Source: Alkalihalobacterium alkalinitrilicum (GTDB taxonomy: Bacteria; Bacillota; Bacilli; Bacillales; Bacillaceae_F). Taken from it: DNA of 64,000 nt. The stretch's first letter is position 1; every line of letters begins with the position of its first letter. The notes under the pieces were generated by a model. That model saw nothing but the letters and a program-made list of their open reading frames with translations, searched no databases and was not told where the DNA came from. The DNA is taken from contig NZ_KV917368.1 of NCBI RefSeq assembly GCF_002019605.1, positions 31,809 to 95,808 of the forward strand, written 5' to 3'. Made by a program: the position numbers and the translations under genes. This document shows, one piece after another, positions 10,578-21,257 of the stretch.

Positions 10578-11849
10578 TTGCAAGAAGTGAAAAATCAAAC
10601 TCAAGAACGTGTCATATTAGCAGGTTGTCAAACGAAGGAAAGAGATGACGATCATTTTTTATATTCAATGGAAGAGTTGAAATCATTAACAAATACAGCA
10701 AATGGGAAAGTAGTTGCTACAATTGATCAAAAAAAAGTCTCCATCGACCCTGCCACCTACTTAGGACGCGGGAAAATTGAGGAGCTTTCATTATTAATAG
10801 AGGAAAAAGAAGCTGAAGTTGTTATTTTTAATGATGAATTGTCTGCAGGTCAAATTCGAAACATTTCTTCTATCTGTGGCGAAGGAGTTCGTGTAATTGA
10901 CCGTACGCAGCTTATTTTAGATATATTTGCGCAAAGGGCGCAATCTAAAGAGGGTAAGCTCCAAGTTGAGCTTGCCCAATTAAATTACCTATTGCCACGT
11001 TTGATGGGGAGAGGATTGGCATTATCTCGTCTAGGTGGGGGGATCGGTACACGTGGTCCAGGTGAGACCCAACTAGAAACCGATCGAAGACATATCCGCC
11101 GGCGTATGGATGAAATTAAAGAACAATTATCAACAATAGTCCAACATCGAAAGCAATACCGTGAACGAAGAAAAGAAAATCAAATTATCCAAATAGCACT
11201 AGTCGGCTATACGAATGCTGGAAAGTCGACAATTTTAAATCGTTTAACCGCAGCGGAAACATTAGAACAAAACTTATTATTTGCTACGTTGGATCCAACG
11301 ACGAGAAAAATGAAACTACCTAGTGGCTTAAATGTGTTATTATCTGATACCGTTGGCTTTATCCAAGATTTACCGACCACATTAATTGCGGCTTTTCGTT
11401 CTACGCTAGAAGAAGTTAGAGAAGCTGATCTAATTTTACATATAATAGATGCCTCACACGAAAATTTTGCTGAGCATAAAAAGACAGTTTTGAAATTACT
11501 AGAAGGATTGAATGTTAATGAAATACCGATTTTAACAGTATATAATAAAGCAGATTTAGTTGAAGATCGGGAAAATGTGTTTGTACATTCTTCAGAACTA
11601 TTAATTTCTGCAAAAAAGCCAGAACAGCTTAAGATGTTACCAGAAAAAATTGAAGAGTTCCTTAAACAAGAAATGAATCATTATTCAACAGAGTTGGGTT
11701 CAGATGAGGGGAAGTTATTATCTAGAATTAAAACAGAAACGATTCTTGTGAAACAAACTTGGAATGAAGATACGGAATCTTATACGTGCTTAGGTTATGT
11801 TCATCCTAACCATTCACTTGCTCATCAATTAAACCAAAGGAATATTTAA
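10578..11849 (+). CDS. hflX: Ribosome-associated GTPase HflX
   Basis: HflX is a GTPase that splits or rescues stalled 70S ribosomes, especially after heat stress. The 423-residue protein has the N-terminal HflX domain (TYLGRGKIEEL, RTQLILDIFAQRAQSKEGK), a glycine-rich linker (GGGIGTRGPGETQLE), then the G domain with G1 GYTNAGKST near 210-218, G3 DTVGFIQDLP and G4 NKAD. The start is TTG; the AAGGTTGTGA site upstream is modest. ynbB follows 20 bases later, as in B. subtilis. Confidence 0.95.
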   Translation: MQEVKNQTQERVILAGCQTKERDDDHFLYSMEELKSLTNTANGKVVATIDQKKVSIDPATYLGRGKIEELSLLIEEKEAEVVIFNDELSAGQIRNISSICGEGVRVIDRTQLILDIFAQRAQSKEGKLQVELAQLNYLLPRLMGRGLALSRLGGGIGTRGPGETQLETDRRHIRRRMDEIKEQLSTIVQHRKQYRERRKENQIIQIALVGYTNAGKSTILNRLTAAETLEQNLLFATLDPTTRKMKLPSGLNVLLSDTVGFIQDLPTTLIAAFRSTLEEVREADLILHIIDASHENFAEHKKTVLKLLEGLNVNEIPILTVYNKADLVEDRENVFVHSSELLISAKKPEQLKMLPEKIEEFLKQEMNHYSTELGSDEGKLLSRIKTETILVKQTWNEDTESYTCLGYVHPNHSLAHQLNQRNI

Positions 11850-11869
11850 CAACTAACAGGGAGATTATT

Positions 11870-13138
11870 ATGTACGAACAATTTTCTTATGGTCAGCAAT
11901 TACAATCCGTTGTCGAACAAACTGAAAAAAAATTAAAAGAGCGATTTGAAGAAATCGATCGAACAACTGAAACGAATCAACTTCGAGTATTACAAGCCTT
12001 TCAAAAACATCGAGTAGGAGACTTTCATTTTACACCGTCTACTGGCTATGGCTATGATGATGTAGGTAGAGATACATTAGAATCGATCTATGCTGACGTG
12101 TTTGGAGCGGAAGCGGGTTTAGTCCGTCCTCAAATTATTTCAGGTACACATGCGATTGCAACAGCTCTATTTGGAATACTACGTCCTGGCGATGAGTTAA
12201 TATATATGACAGGAAAACCATACGACACGTTAGAAGAAGTTGTTGGGATCCGTGGAAATGGAAATGGTTCCTTAAAAGATTTTAAAGTGTCCTATAATGC
12301 CATCCCATTGACAAACCAAGGAACGGTGGATTTCGTAGCTGTTGAACAAGCAATAACAGAAAAGACAAAAGTGATTGGGATTCAACGTTCAAAAGGTTAC
12401 GATAATCGTCCTTCATTTACGGTTAAACAAATTGAAGAAATGATTCAATTCGTTAAAGAAATTAAGAAGGATGTCATTGTTTTCGTTGATAATTGTTACG
12501 GAGAATTCGTAGAATTAAAGGAACCTTGTCATGTTGGAGCGGATATAATGGCAGGGTCTCTTATTAAAAATCCTGGTGGTGGGATTGTAAAAACCGGAGG
12601 CTATTTAGTAGGAAAAAAGGATTTGATTGAATTATCCTCCTTTAGGTTAGCTGCACCCGGTATCGGGTCAGAAGGAGGCGCTTCATTATACAGTTTACTT
12701 GAGATGTATCAGGGATTCTTTTTAGCACCTCATACAGTTTCTCAGGCGTTAAAAGGAGCACATTTCACCGCTGCATTTCTCGAAAGTCTAGGAATGAACA
12801 CAACACCTGCCTGGGATCAAAAAAGAACGGATCTAATCCAATCTGTACAATTTGATGATCGGGATAAAATGATAGCCTTTTGTCAGGCGATTCAGCAAGC
12901 ATCGCCGATTAATTCGCATGTTGTACCTCAACCTAGTCCAATGCCAGGATATGAAGATGATGTAATTATGGCAGCGGGAACGTTTATACAAGGAGCTAGT
13001 ATTGAACTCACGGCGGATGGCCCACTTCGTCCACCATATGTTGCTTATGTTCAAGGGGGGTTAACATATTCACACGTGAAGATCGCAGTAATAAGAGCAG
13101 TAAATCATTTACTAGAAACCAAACAGTTATCTATTTAA
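11870..13138 (+). CDS. ynbB: PLP-dependent methionine gamma-lyase-like protein, YnbB family
   Basis: A 422-residue cytosolic enzyme of the Cys/Met-metabolism PLP family, historically called aluminium resistance protein. The N-terminal region contains STGYGYDDVGRDTLE and SGTHAIATALFG; the PLP lysine is probably in GSLIKNPGGGIVKTGGY (Lys near 232). The physiological substrate is not established for the family. The ATG follows GGGAG. Its position between hflX and glnRA is the standard Bacillus order. A terminator follows about 75 bases after the stop. Confidence 0.9.
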   Translation: MYEQFSYGQQLQSVVEQTEKKLKERFEEIDRTTETNQLRVLQAFQKHRVGDFHFTPSTGYGYDDVGRDTLESIYADVFGAEAGLVRPQIISGTHAIATALFGILRPGDELIYMTGKPYDTLEEVVGIRGNGNGSLKDFKVSYNAIPLTNQGTVDFVAVEQAITEKTKVIGIQRSKGYDNRPSFTVKQIEEMIQFVKEIKKDVIVFVDNCYGEFVELKEPCHVGADIMAGSLIKNPGGGIVKTGGYLVGKKDLIELSSFRLAAPGIGSEGGASLYSLLEMYQGFFLAPHTVSQALKGAHFTAAFLESLGMNTTPAWDQKRTDLIQSVQFDDRDKMIAFCQAIQQASPINSHVVPQPSPMPGYEDDVIMAAGTFIQGASIELTADGPLRPPYVAYVQGGLTYSHVKIAVIRAVNHLLETKQLSI

Positions 13139-13211
13139 TTATGTACAATGTTACCCCAAAAGAAAGCGGAAATGTGTTAATAAAATTATCTAAGTAAATG
13201 AAATAGAAAAG

Positions 13212-13246
13212 CACAAGGGCTATATATAAATCCTTGTGTTTTTTTA
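13212..13246 (+). terminator. Terminator of hflX-ynbB
   Basis: Stem CACAAGG/CCTTGTG with a 13-base loop and a run of T. Confidence 0.85.
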
Positions 13247-13288
13247 TGTTAAAAGTGGAAAGTCTAACGTAACGAGGCTTTTAATTTA

Positions 13289-13384
13289 ATGAATAATAAT
13301 GAACAAATTGCTAGAGAACATAGAGTTGCGACGAAAGTAGGAAAACGTAATTTTGTTTTTAGAATTGTCCGAAATATGTCGTAA
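13289..13384 (+). CDS. Possible 31-residue basic peptide upstream of glnR
   Basis: An ATG-initiated reading frame of 31 codons (MNNNEQIAREHRVATKVG...) ends just before the GlnR operators. It is rich in Arg, Lys and Asn, and a GAGG sits 10-11 bases before the ATG. No family is recognised. It lies between a terminator and the glnRA promoter and has no evident promoter of its own, so it may be chance. Confidence 0.2.
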   Translation: MNNNEQIAREHRVATKVGKRNFVFRIVRNMS

Positions 13385-13399
13385 TTTGAAAAAAACCCA

Positions 13400-13416
13400 T
13401 GTCAACTTACCTAACA
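13400..13416 (+). promoter_or_regulatory. GlnR/TnrA operator site 1
   Basis: TGTCAACTTACCTAACA fits the consensus TGTNA-N7-TNACA exactly. It is immediately upstream of the glnR -35 box, with its centre 22 bases from site 2, i.e. on the same helix face. Confidence 0.85.
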
Positions 13417-13420
13417 CAGG

Positions 13421-13449
13421 TTGACACTGAAGCTGTCATCTAGTATTCT
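13421..13449 (+). promoter_or_regulatory. glnRA promoter with overlapping GlnR operator site 2
   Basis: TTGACA (13421-13426) and TATTCT (13444-13449) with 17-base spacing. TGACACTGAAGCTGTCA (13422-13438) overlaps the -35 and spacer and is a near match to the GlnR box, so binding would block RNA polymerase. This reproduces the B. subtilis glnRA arrangement: repression when glutamine is plentiful. Confidence 0.85.
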
Positions 13450-13481
13450 TATATTAAGTTATAACAAAGGAGGGTTCGGTT

Positions 13482-13883
13482 ATGAACGATCAAATTCGCC
13501 GTAATATGCCGTTGTTTTCAATTGGAATTGTGAAGCAGTTGACAGAGTTATCAGCAAGGCAAATTCGTTATTATGAAGAACATCAACTTATTCACCCAAT
13601 TCGAACAAACGGGAATCAGCGGATATTTTCATTTAATGACGTAGACAGATTACTAGAAATAAAATCACTCATTGAACAAGGGATTAACATTTCTGGAATC
13701 AAGAAAATTTTGGAATTAAATGAAAAGGCAAATGAAATAACCGCAATTACTCCAATAGGTAAGCAAGAAGCTGAAATTTCAGACAAAGAACTACGTAAAC
13801 ATTTAAAAAATGAACTGATAATGGCTGGGCGAAACGGGAAGGCTTCTATTATACAAGGTCAGCTTTCGCGCTTCTTCCACTAA
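13482..13883 (+). CDS. glnR: Glutamine synthetase repressor GlnR (MerR family)
   Basis: GlnR represses glnRA and other nitrogen genes during nitrogen excess, in response to feedback-inhibited glutamine synthetase. The 133-residue protein has the MerR-type winged helix ([24 protein letters not shown], then [17 protein letters not shown]) and the short C-terminal regulatory tail ending in LSRFFH, which in the family contacts glutamine synthetase. AAAGGAGGG precedes the ATG. glnA follows 39 bases later in the same operon. Confidence 0.97.
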   Translation: MNDQIRRNMPLFSIGIVKQLTELSARQIRYYEEHQLIHPIRTNGNQRIFSFNDVDRLLEIKSLIEQGINISGIKKILELNEKANEITAITPIGKQEAEISDKELRKHLKNELIMAGRNGKASIIQGQLSRFFH

Positions 13884-13922
13884 AATCAATTCTTTTGATA
13901 TTTCGAAAGGGGAATACATATA

Positions 13923-15272
13923 ATGTCTAAATTTACTAAAGAAGATATTCTAAGAATTTCTAAAGAAGAGAATGTTCGTTTTATCCGTCTTCAATTTTCA
14001 GATTTAATGGGAATTATTAAAAACGTTGAAATACCTGTTAATCAACTTCCAAAAGCATTAAGTAATCAAATGATGTTTGACGGATCTTCAATTGAAGGGT
14101 TTGTACGTATTGAGGAATCGGATATGTACCTCTATCCTGATCTTGATACATGGGTTATTTTCCCTTGGACTTCAGAGAAAGGTAAAGTAGCTCGTTTAAT
14201 TTGTGATGTTTACCAACCAGGTAAGCCTGGTGAAGACCCAACGCCATTTGCTGGAGATCCTCGTGGAATTTTAAAACGTGTGTTAAAAGAAGCTGAAAAG
14301 TTAGGATTTAAATCATTCAACATTGGTCCAGAACCAGAATTTTTCTTGTTCAAAAATGATGAAAAAGGTGAGCCTACTTTAGAATTAAATGATAAAGGTG
14401 GTTATTTTGACCTTGCACCAACAGACTTAGGTGAAAACTGTCGTCGTGATATCGTTCTAGAATTAGAGGAAATGGGCTTTGAGATTGAAGCATCTCACCA
14501 TGAAGTAGCACCAGGACAACATGAAATTGATTTTAAATATGCAGATGCAATTAAAGCGTGCGATGAAATTCAAACGTTTAAATTAGTTGTAAAAACAATT
14601 GCTCGTAAACACGGCTTACACGCAACTTTCATGCCTAAACCATTATTTGGTGTTAACGGTTCAGGGATGCATTGTAATATGTCTTTATTCACAGCAGAAG
14701 GAAATGCATTTTATGATGAATCTACAGATTCTCAATTAAGTGAAACTGCAATGCAATTCTTAGCTGGTATTTTAGAGCATGCAGAAGGATTTACAGCAAT
14801 TACAAATCCACTTGTAAACTCATATAAGCGTTTAGTACCTGGTTATGAAGCACCAGTATACGTAGCGTGGTCTATGCGTAACCGTAGTCCGTTAATCCGT
14901 ATCCCTAACTCACGCGGTTTAAGTACTCGTGTAGAAGTTCGTTCTCCAGACCCTGCGGCTAATCCATATTTAGCAATGGCTGTAATGCTTGCTGCAGGAC
15001 TTGACGGTATTAAACGTAAATTAACTCCACCAAAAGCTACTGATCGTAACATTTACATCATGAGCAAAGAAGAGCGTGAAGAAGAAGGAATTAAAGATTT
15101 ACCAGCAACATTAAAACAAGCGATGGATAAGCTTGTAAAAGACGAAGTATTAGTTAAAGCACTTGGTGAGCATGCTGTAGAACACTTTGTTGAAGCAAAA
15201 GAAATTGAGTGGGATATGTTCAGATCGCAAGTTCACCCTTGGGAGCGTGAGCAATACCTTTCACTATATTAA
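13923..15272 (+). CDS. glnA: Type I glutamine synthetase GlnA
   Basis: Makes glutamine from glutamate, ammonia and ATP, and in Bacillus also signals nitrogen status to GlnR and TnrA. At 449 residues it is the short GSI-alpha form without adenylylation. Recognisable segments include [41 protein letters not shown] and the NRSPLIRIP and [14 protein letters not shown] regions. AAAGGGG precedes the start. Its natural terminator is replaced or displaced by an IS element that begins about 5 bases after the stop codon; the IS edge hairpin (15314-15358) probably ends the transcript. Confidence 0.98.
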   Translation: MSKFTKEDILRISKEENVRFIRLQFSDLMGIIKNVEIPVNQLPKALSNQMMFDGSSIEGFVRIEESDMYLYPDLDTWVIFPWTSEKGKVARLICDVYQPGKPGEDPTPFAGDPRGILKRVLKEAEKLGFKSFNIGPEPEFFLFKNDEKGEPTLELNDKGGYFDLAPTDLGENCRRDIVLELEEMGFEIEASHHEVAPGQHEIDFKYADAIKACDEIQTFKLVVKTIARKHGLHATFMPKPLFGVNGSGMHCNMSLFTAEGNAFYDESTDSQLSETAMQFLAGILEHAEGFTAITNPLVNSYKRLVPGYEAPVYVAWSMRNRSPLIRIPNSRGLSTRVEVRSPDPAANPYLAMAVMLAAGLDGIKRKLTPPKATDRNIYIMSKEEREEEGIKDLPATLKQAMDKLVKDEVLVKALGEHAVEHFVEAKEIEWDMFRSQVHPWEREQYLSLY

Positions 15273-16754
15273 TTCCAAAAAAGAGGCTGGGACATAACTA
15301 GCCAAAAATAATAAAAAAGGGTTCCAACCATAAAAATAAAATGATTGGAACCCTTTTTCTGTTGATTTATTCTATTATCCAATGCTTGATCGGCGTCCAT
15401 GGCGGTGTACTTTCGTATGTTCTCCGCCATGAATGCAAACCCTAATTCATTTTTGACATTTTCGTTGCCCCTCACGGACTTTCGAGTGAAACGCAAATTA
15501 GCCTTCAGATATCCAAAAACTGGTTCTACGTCCACCTTACGTTGGTCATAGATCTCACCCGTTTTCTATTCTGTAAGCAGCTGTTGAATCATCTTCCTTA
15601 TGATAATCCCAATTGGCTGTCTGAAATTCGTCTTGTTTAAAACGCTTTTTCTTCTCTTTACGATATGTATTGTACGTGATAAGAGGTGTGCGCTTTCGAT
15701 TATCAAGCACATCCTCATAATTTTCCTCACTTCCATAACCAGCGTCTGCGACAATATAGTCTGGGAGTTCAAAGAAATGGTGCTCAATTTTATCAAGGAA
15801 TGGGCGCAACGTACGTGTAACAGTTGGATTTGAAAAGATCTCGTAAGCGAGCGTATATTGACCTTCTGTCGCAATTTGTACATTATAACCAGCTTTCAGT
15901 TGTCCATTTTTCATATAATCATCTTTCATACGCATAAACGTGGCATCGTGGTCTGTCTTTGAATAACTATTCCGTCCTTTAAAGATTTCCATGTCTTTTT
16001 GGTACTTCTGTTTGCGCATGAAAAGATCCAGAAATTGTTTATGGGCTTTCTTTGGTTCTTTACGCTTTGAACGAAGATCTTTCCTTTCGCTTGCCTCTTC
16101 ACTTGCTTCAATTTGTTTAGTGTATTCTTCGACGGTCTCTTCTAACTTCGCTGTGATAAGAGAGAGCTCCTCCACTGAAAGGTCCTCAGTGCTTTCTCGC
16201 TCGATCTCAGGAATGATTTCTTTTTCCACCAACTCATCATACAGTTGTTTTGATTTTTCGATCAGGCTGGCACTGTATTTTTCAATCAATTTTCGCCAAA
16301 CGAATGAAAATTTATTGGCATTGGCTTCAATCTTAGTCCCGTCAATAAAAATGGCTTCATTGTCAATCACCTTCTCTTCGACAAGTTGACATCGAAATTG
16401 AACAAAGCACTCACGGAGGAGTTCTTGAACTTCCGGATGAACACGGAACCGATTAATTGTTCGGTAACTTGGCTCATAACCTTGAGCCAGCCACATCATG
16501 CGTATACTGTCTTTAAGTAGGCATTCAATCTTCCTTCCAGAAAAAACAGATTGTGTGTATGCACATAAAATGACTTTCATCATCATGCGCGGATGATAAG
16601 CAGGACACCCGGTCTTTCTCAAGAAGCCGGCAAAGGCTTCTTCTGGAATCTGCTCTACCAGATGATGAACCGCGAATGCAATATCATTTTCTTGAAGTTT
16701 CATTTCTAAATTTAAAGGCAAAATTACTTGATTCATGTTATAGTGTTTATACAT
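15269..16754 (-). pseudogene. IS1182-family transposase, deleted and frameshifted
   Basis: From the ATG at 16754 the protein runs for about 399 codons with the IS1182 N-terminal domain (NQVILPLNLEMKLQENDIA, GCPAYHPRMMMKVILCAY, IFIDGTKIEANANKFSFVW) and a catalytic Asp in DYIVADAGYGSEENYED. It then breaks near 15555: the next in-family block, TGEIYDQRKVDVEPVFGYLK, is in another frame, preceded by an in-frame TAG, and about 70 codons containing the usual Cys-rich segment are missing. The C-terminal block continues to 15269, reading through the left inverted repeat. The loss of the Cys-rich segment and the frame break make this copy inactive. Confidence 0.85.
15314..15358. terminator. Bidirectional terminator at the left edge of the IS1182 element
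   Basis: 14-bp perfect stem AAAAAGGGTTCCAA/TTGGAACCCTTTTT with a 17-base loop. The A and T runs allow function in both directions; it lies 42 bases after glnA. Confidence 0.8.
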
Positions 16755-16851
16755 AAGGGCACACCTCCGATGGTTATTGTGTAGGAACTTTAATTTTATC
16801 AGTGGTTGTCCTTTTTTTGTTTTGTAAAATGAAAAAACTTAAATACATACG

Positions 16852-16892
16852 AAAGAGGCCCCGAGAACAAAAAATGTTCTCGGGGCCTCTTT
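16852..16892. terminator. Long perfect hairpin at the right edge of the IS1182 element
   Basis: 18-bp perfect stem AAAGAGGCCCCGAGAACA/TGTTCTCGGGGCCTCTTT with a 5-base A loop. It lies upstream of the transposase and downstream of lexA (both on the minus strand), so it would stop lexA transcripts entering the transposase. Confidence 0.8.
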
Positions 16893-16942
16893 TAATTCCA
16901 TTTACTGAGTTTTGTCCCAGCCTCTTTTTTTGAATTGTAAAA

Positions 16943-17569
16943 TTAATGAATGGTTCGGAAAACTCCAATCACTTTTCCGAGAATTGTACAACTCTTAAGT
17001 ATAATCGGTTCCATTGTTGAATTTTCAGGCTGAAGTCGGATATAATCTTTCTCTCTGAAAAATCGCTTTACTGTAGCTTCATCTTCTTCAGTCATAGCAA
17101 CGATAATGTCTCCATTGTTGGCTGTTTGTTGTTGACGAACAATTACCATATCTCCATCAAATATTCCAGCCTCTATCATACTATCTCCATCTATGATAAG
17201 AACATAGACAGAATCATTTGAGACTAACCGTTCAGGTAATGGGATATACTCTTCGACGTTCTCGATCGCAGTAATAGGTTGTCCAGCAGTAACTTTACCA
17301 ATGACTGGGACAAATGCTGTTCTAGTGTCAATACCTTGTTCCGCTCCTATTTGTTCTTGGTCAATAACCTCTATAGCTCTCGGTTTTGTAGGGTCGCGCC
17401 GAATAAGTCCCTTTTTCTCAAGGCGAGAAAGATGACCATGTACAGTAGAGCTAGAGGCTAGTCCCACTGCTTCGCCAATTTCCCGAACAGAAGGTGGATA
17501 ACCTTTTTTTCGTACTTCAGTTTTAATATAATCTAAGATTTCTTGTTGTCTTTTTGATAATTTTGTCAT
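16943..17569 (-). CDS. lexA: SOS repressor LexA
   Basis: LexA represses DNA-damage genes and cleaves itself when RecA filaments form. The 208-residue product has an N-terminal winged helix ([35 protein letters not shown]), the Ala95-Gly96 cleavage site in KVTAGQP, catalytic Ser130 in IDGDSM and Lys168 in ATVKRFF. A longer upstream reading exists, but ATG 17569 follows GAGGTG and gives the family length. Divergent from yneA across a shared region with three LexA boxes. Confidence 0.97.
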   Translation of the reverse strand: MTKLSKRQQEILDYIKTEVRKKGYPPSVREIGEAVGLASSSTVHGHLSRLEKKGLIRRDPTKPRAIEVIDQEQIGAEQGIDTRTAFVPVIGKVTAGQPITAIENVEEYIPLPERLVSNDSVYVLIIDGDSMIEAGIFDGDMVIVRQQQTANNGDIIVAMTEEDEATVKRFFREKDYIRLQPENSTMEPIILKSCTILGKVIGVFRTIH

Positions 17570-17605
17570 CAATGACACCTCATTTATCCAATTAATCTTA
17601 AATAA

Positions 17606-17634
17606 AGTATAGCATGTCAAAAAAAGGGATGCAA
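17606..17634 (-). promoter_or_regulatory. lexA promoter
   Basis: On the minus strand, TTGCAT (17629-17634) and TATACT (17606-17611) with 17-base spacing. LexA box 1 overlaps the -35 region, which fits autoregulation. Confidence 0.65.
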
Positions 17635-17645
17635 ACATAAGTTCT
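17632..17645. promoter_or_regulatory. LexA (DinR) box 1
   Basis: CAAACATAAGTTCT matches the Bacillus SOS consensus CGAACRNRYGTTYC at 11 of 14 positions. Confidence 0.65.
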
Positions 17646-17655
17646 AATTTATTCA

Positions 17656-17685
17656 TTGACACGAATGGGTGTTCTCTTTTACAAT
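17656..17685 (+). promoter_or_regulatory. yneA promoter containing LexA box 2
   Basis: TTGACA (17656-17661) and TACAAT (17680-17685), 18-base spacing. CGAATGGGTGTTCT (17662-17675; 12 of 14 consensus positions) fills the spacer. Confidence 0.75.
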
Positions 17686-17693
17686 AATAGACA

Positions 17694-17707
17694 AGAACAT
17701 ACATTCC
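17694..17707. promoter_or_regulatory. LexA (DinR) box 3
   Basis: AGAACATACATTCC matches the SOS consensus at 12 of 14 positions and lies just downstream of the yneA promoter. Confidence 0.7.
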
Positions 17708-17723
17708 TATGAGGTGGTATTTG

Positions 17724-18675
<952 letters not shown>

Positions 18676-18734
18676 TATAAATTGTTCGTGTACATTTATA
18701 GAAGAATGGATGTGTATTTTAGGAGGAAATTAAT

Positions 18735-18974
18735 ATGTTATCTAAAGAGAAAATTGCAAGAATTAATGAACTTGCCAAAAGAGGTAAGACTACGGGATTG
18801 ACGACGAAAGAGGCTGAAGAACAGAAAAAATTACGAGCAGAGTACGTTCAAACGTTCCGGGCTTCGTTTAAACAGCAACTTCATTCAGTGAAAGTTGTCG
18901 ACGAAAAAGGGCAAGATGTTACCCCGCAAAAACTAAAAGATGCCAAAAAGGGAAATGGTGGGATCCAACATTAG
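18735..18974 (+). CDS. ynzC: DUF896 (UPF0291) protein YnzC
   Basis: A 79-residue helical-hairpin protein beginning MLSKEKIARINELAKRGKT, with the KLRAEYVQTFRASFKQQL segment that defines DUF896. Members accompany yneA/yneB and are described as SOS-operon or ribosome-regulatory proteins; the molecular role is not settled. AGGAGG precedes the ATG. Confidence 0.93.
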   Translation: MLSKEKIARINELAKRGKTTGLTTKEAEEQKKLRAEYVQTFRASFKQQLHSVKVVDEKGQDVTPQKLKDAKKGNGGIQH

Positions 18975-19116
18975 AGTTGGATAGTGTAATTGAATATCGT
19001 AAAAACTATATTTGACAGATAAAATTCACCTTGTTTCCTTGTTAAAACAGTCAAGAAAGTATATGATGAAAAACGAATATATACAATTTGACATGATAGA
19101 AAGGGTGATAAAAAGG

Positions 19117-21114
19117 ATGACAACTCACGTTGAAACTTTAGCAGTAAATACGATTAGAACGTTATCAATTGATAGTATTGAGAAAGCAAATTCAGGACAT
19201 CCTGGTATGCCGATGGGAGCAGCTCCAATGGCATTTTCATTATGGACAAAATACATGGCTCACAACCCAAATAATCCAGAATGGTTTAACCGAGACCGTT
19301 TTGTACTTTCAGCAGGTCACGGTTCCATGTTACTTTATAGTCTATTGCATTTAACAGGTTATGATTTGTCCATCGAGGAGTTACAAAACTTTAGACAGTG
19401 GGGAAGTAAAACACCTGGACACCCTGAATTTAAACATACTCCTGGAGTTGAAGCAACAACAGGACCGTTAGGACAAGGTGTCGCAATGGCAGTTGGAATG
19501 GCAATGGCTGAGCGTCATTTGGCAAGTACATATAATAAAGAAAACTTTCCAATCGTAGACCATTATACGTACTCTATTTGTGGTGACGGGGACTTAATGG
19601 AAGGAGTTTCACAAGAAGCCGCTTCATTAGCTGGTCATTTAAAACTAGGCCGACTTGTTATTTTATATGATTCAAATGATATTTCTCTAGACGGGGATTT
19701 AAACATGTCTTTTTCTGAGAATGTCGCAAAACGTTATGATGCATATGGATGGCAAGTTATTCGTGTGGAAGATGGTAATGATCTTGATGAAATTGGAAAA
19801 GCGATTGAATCTGCAAAAGCAGATGAACGTCCTACATTAATTGAAGTGAAAACGACAATTGGTTACGGGTCGCCAAACAAATCGGGTAAATCTGCTTCAC
19901 ACGGGGCACCACTTGGTACAGACGAAGTAAAGTTAACGAAGGAATCTTATCAATGGTCATTTGATAATGAATTTCATATTCCTGATGAAGTTGCTGAATA
20001 CTATGCAAACGTAAAAGAACAAGGCGCAAAACAGGAAATAGAGTGGAACGAGTTATTTTCCAAGTATAAAGATGCATATCCAGAATTGGCCAAACAATTT
20101 GAAATGGCAGTAAATGGGGAACTTCCAGAAGGTTGGGCTGATGATGCACCTGTTTATGAAGTAGGTAAAGGTGTTGCGACTCGCTCTGCGTCTGGAGATG
20201 CAATTAATGCATTTGCTTCGAAAATTCCACAATTAATTGGTGGTTCGGCTGATTTAGCCTCTTCCAATAAGACGTTAATGAAAGACACCGGCAATTTTAA
20301 TCGTGAAGATTATAGTGGTAAAAATATATGGTTCGGTGTTCGTGAGTTTGCAATGGGTGCTGCAGTTAATGGAATGGCTCTTCACGGCGGTGTTAAAGTC
20401 TTTGGGGCAACTTTCTTTGTATTCTCTGACTACCTACGTCCAGCGATAAGACTATCTGCACTAATGAAACTACCTGTCATTTATGTATTTACTCATGATA
20501 GTATTGCAGTTGGTGAGGACGGACCTACCCATGAACCAGTAGAACAACTAGCGTCCTTACGTGCTATGCCAGATATTTCTATTATTCGTCCTGCAGATGG
20601 TCATGAAACAGTTTCTGCTTGGCGCCTAGCCCTAGAAAGTAAAGATCAACCAACCTTACTTGTTTTATCACGACAAAACCTTACAACACAAGAAACGACT
20701 CAAGAAACTTCATATGAAGGTGTTAAGAAAGGGGCTTATGTTGTTTCTAAGGCAAAAGGTGACGTGAATGCCCTTCTATTAGCAAGTGGATCTGAAGTCA
20801 TGTTAGCAGTAGAAGCACAAAAAGTATTAGAAAAAGAAGGTATTTATTCTTCTGTTATTAGTATACCGAGCTGGGATCGTTTTGAAAAACAATCTGCTGA
20901 ATATAAAGAATCCATCATCCCAAGTGATGTAAAAGTACGTCTTGGTATTGAAATGGGATCTTCTCTTGGTTGGAGTAAGTATGTAGGTGATCATGGCGAT
21001 GTGATTGCAATCGATCGATTTGGAGCATCTGCACCTGGAGAAAAAATTATGGAAGAGTACGGGTTTACTGTTGAGAATGTAGTAGCTCGTGTAAAAGCAA
21101 TGCTTCAAAAGTAA
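19117..21114 (+). CDS. tkt: Transketolase
   Basis: Thiamine-diphosphate enzyme that moves two-carbon units in the pentose phosphate pathway. The 665-residue product has [20 protein letters not shown], the cofactor motif GDGDLMEG...NDISLDG, and the [19 protein letters not shown] segment with active-site residues. A longer in-frame reading begins at 19012, but ATG 19117 follows AAGGGTG and gives the normal length and N-terminus. A terminator follows 14 bases after the stop. Confidence 0.97.
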   Translation: MTTHVETLAVNTIRTLSIDSIEKANSGHPGMPMGAAPMAFSLWTKYMAHNPNNPEWFNRDRFVLSAGHGSMLLYSLLHLTGYDLSIEELQNFRQWGSKTPGHPEFKHTPGVEATTGPLGQGVAMAVGMAMAERHLASTYNKENFPIVDHYTYSICGDGDLMEGVSQEAASLAGHLKLGRLVILYDSNDISLDGDLNMSFSENVAKRYDAYGWQVIRVEDGNDLDEIGKAIESAKADERPTLIEVKTTIGYGSPNKSGKSASHGAPLGTDEVKLTKESYQWSFDNEFHIPDEVAEYYANVKEQGAKQEIEWNELFSKYKDAYPELAKQFEMAVNGELPEGWADDAPVYEVGKGVATRSASGDAINAFASKIPQLIGGSADLASSNKTLMKDTGNFNREDYSGKNIWFGVREFAMGAAVNGMALHGGVKVFGATFFVFSDYLRPAIRLSALMKLPVIYVFTHDSIAVGEDGPTHEPVEQLASLRAMPDISIIRPADGHETVSAWRLALESKDQPTLLVLSRQNLTTQETTQETSYEGVKKGAYVVSKAKGDVNALLLASGSEVMLAVEAQKVLEKEGIYSSVISIPSWDRFEKQSAEYKESIIPSDVKVRLGIEMGSSLGWSKYVGDHGDVIAIDRFGASAPGEKIMEEYGFTVENVVARVKAMLQK

Positions 21115-21128
21115 TTCTTTACTGATCA

Positions 21129-21168
21129 GAAAGAGATGGACTTAGGGATAATAAGTCTGTCTCTTTTC
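21129..21168 (+). terminator. Terminator of tkt
   Basis: Stem GAAAGAGATGGACTT/AAGTCTGTCTCTTTTC with G-U pairs, then a T-rich stretch. Confidence 0.75.
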
Positions 21169-21257
21169 TATTGTTGTATAGGAAATTATAAAAATCTTAA
21201 TCTGTGGATAAGTGTGTTGTAAAATAGAATTAAAAAAATCGGGAAGGAAACGGTACA

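Larger units (their letters stand above)
15277..16931 (-). mobile_element. IS1182-family insertion sequence, internally deleted
   Basis: Bounded by inverted repeats: AAAAAAGAGGCTGGGACAT at 15277 on the left, and its complement (ACAAAACT variant, TTTTGTCCCAGCCTCTTTTT) ending at 16930 on the right. One transposase gene on the minus strand fills it but is broken. Strong hairpins lie just inside both ends. Inserted between glnA and lexA. No convincing target duplication was seen. Confidence 0.85.

Noticed and set aside
17570-17704. N-terminal extension of LexA
   Set aside because: The extended frame runs through the lexA promoter and LexA boxes; ATG 17569 has GAGGTG.
19012-19116. N-terminal extension of transketolase
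   Set aside because: The extension has no family similarity and ATG 19117 has a proper ribosome site.
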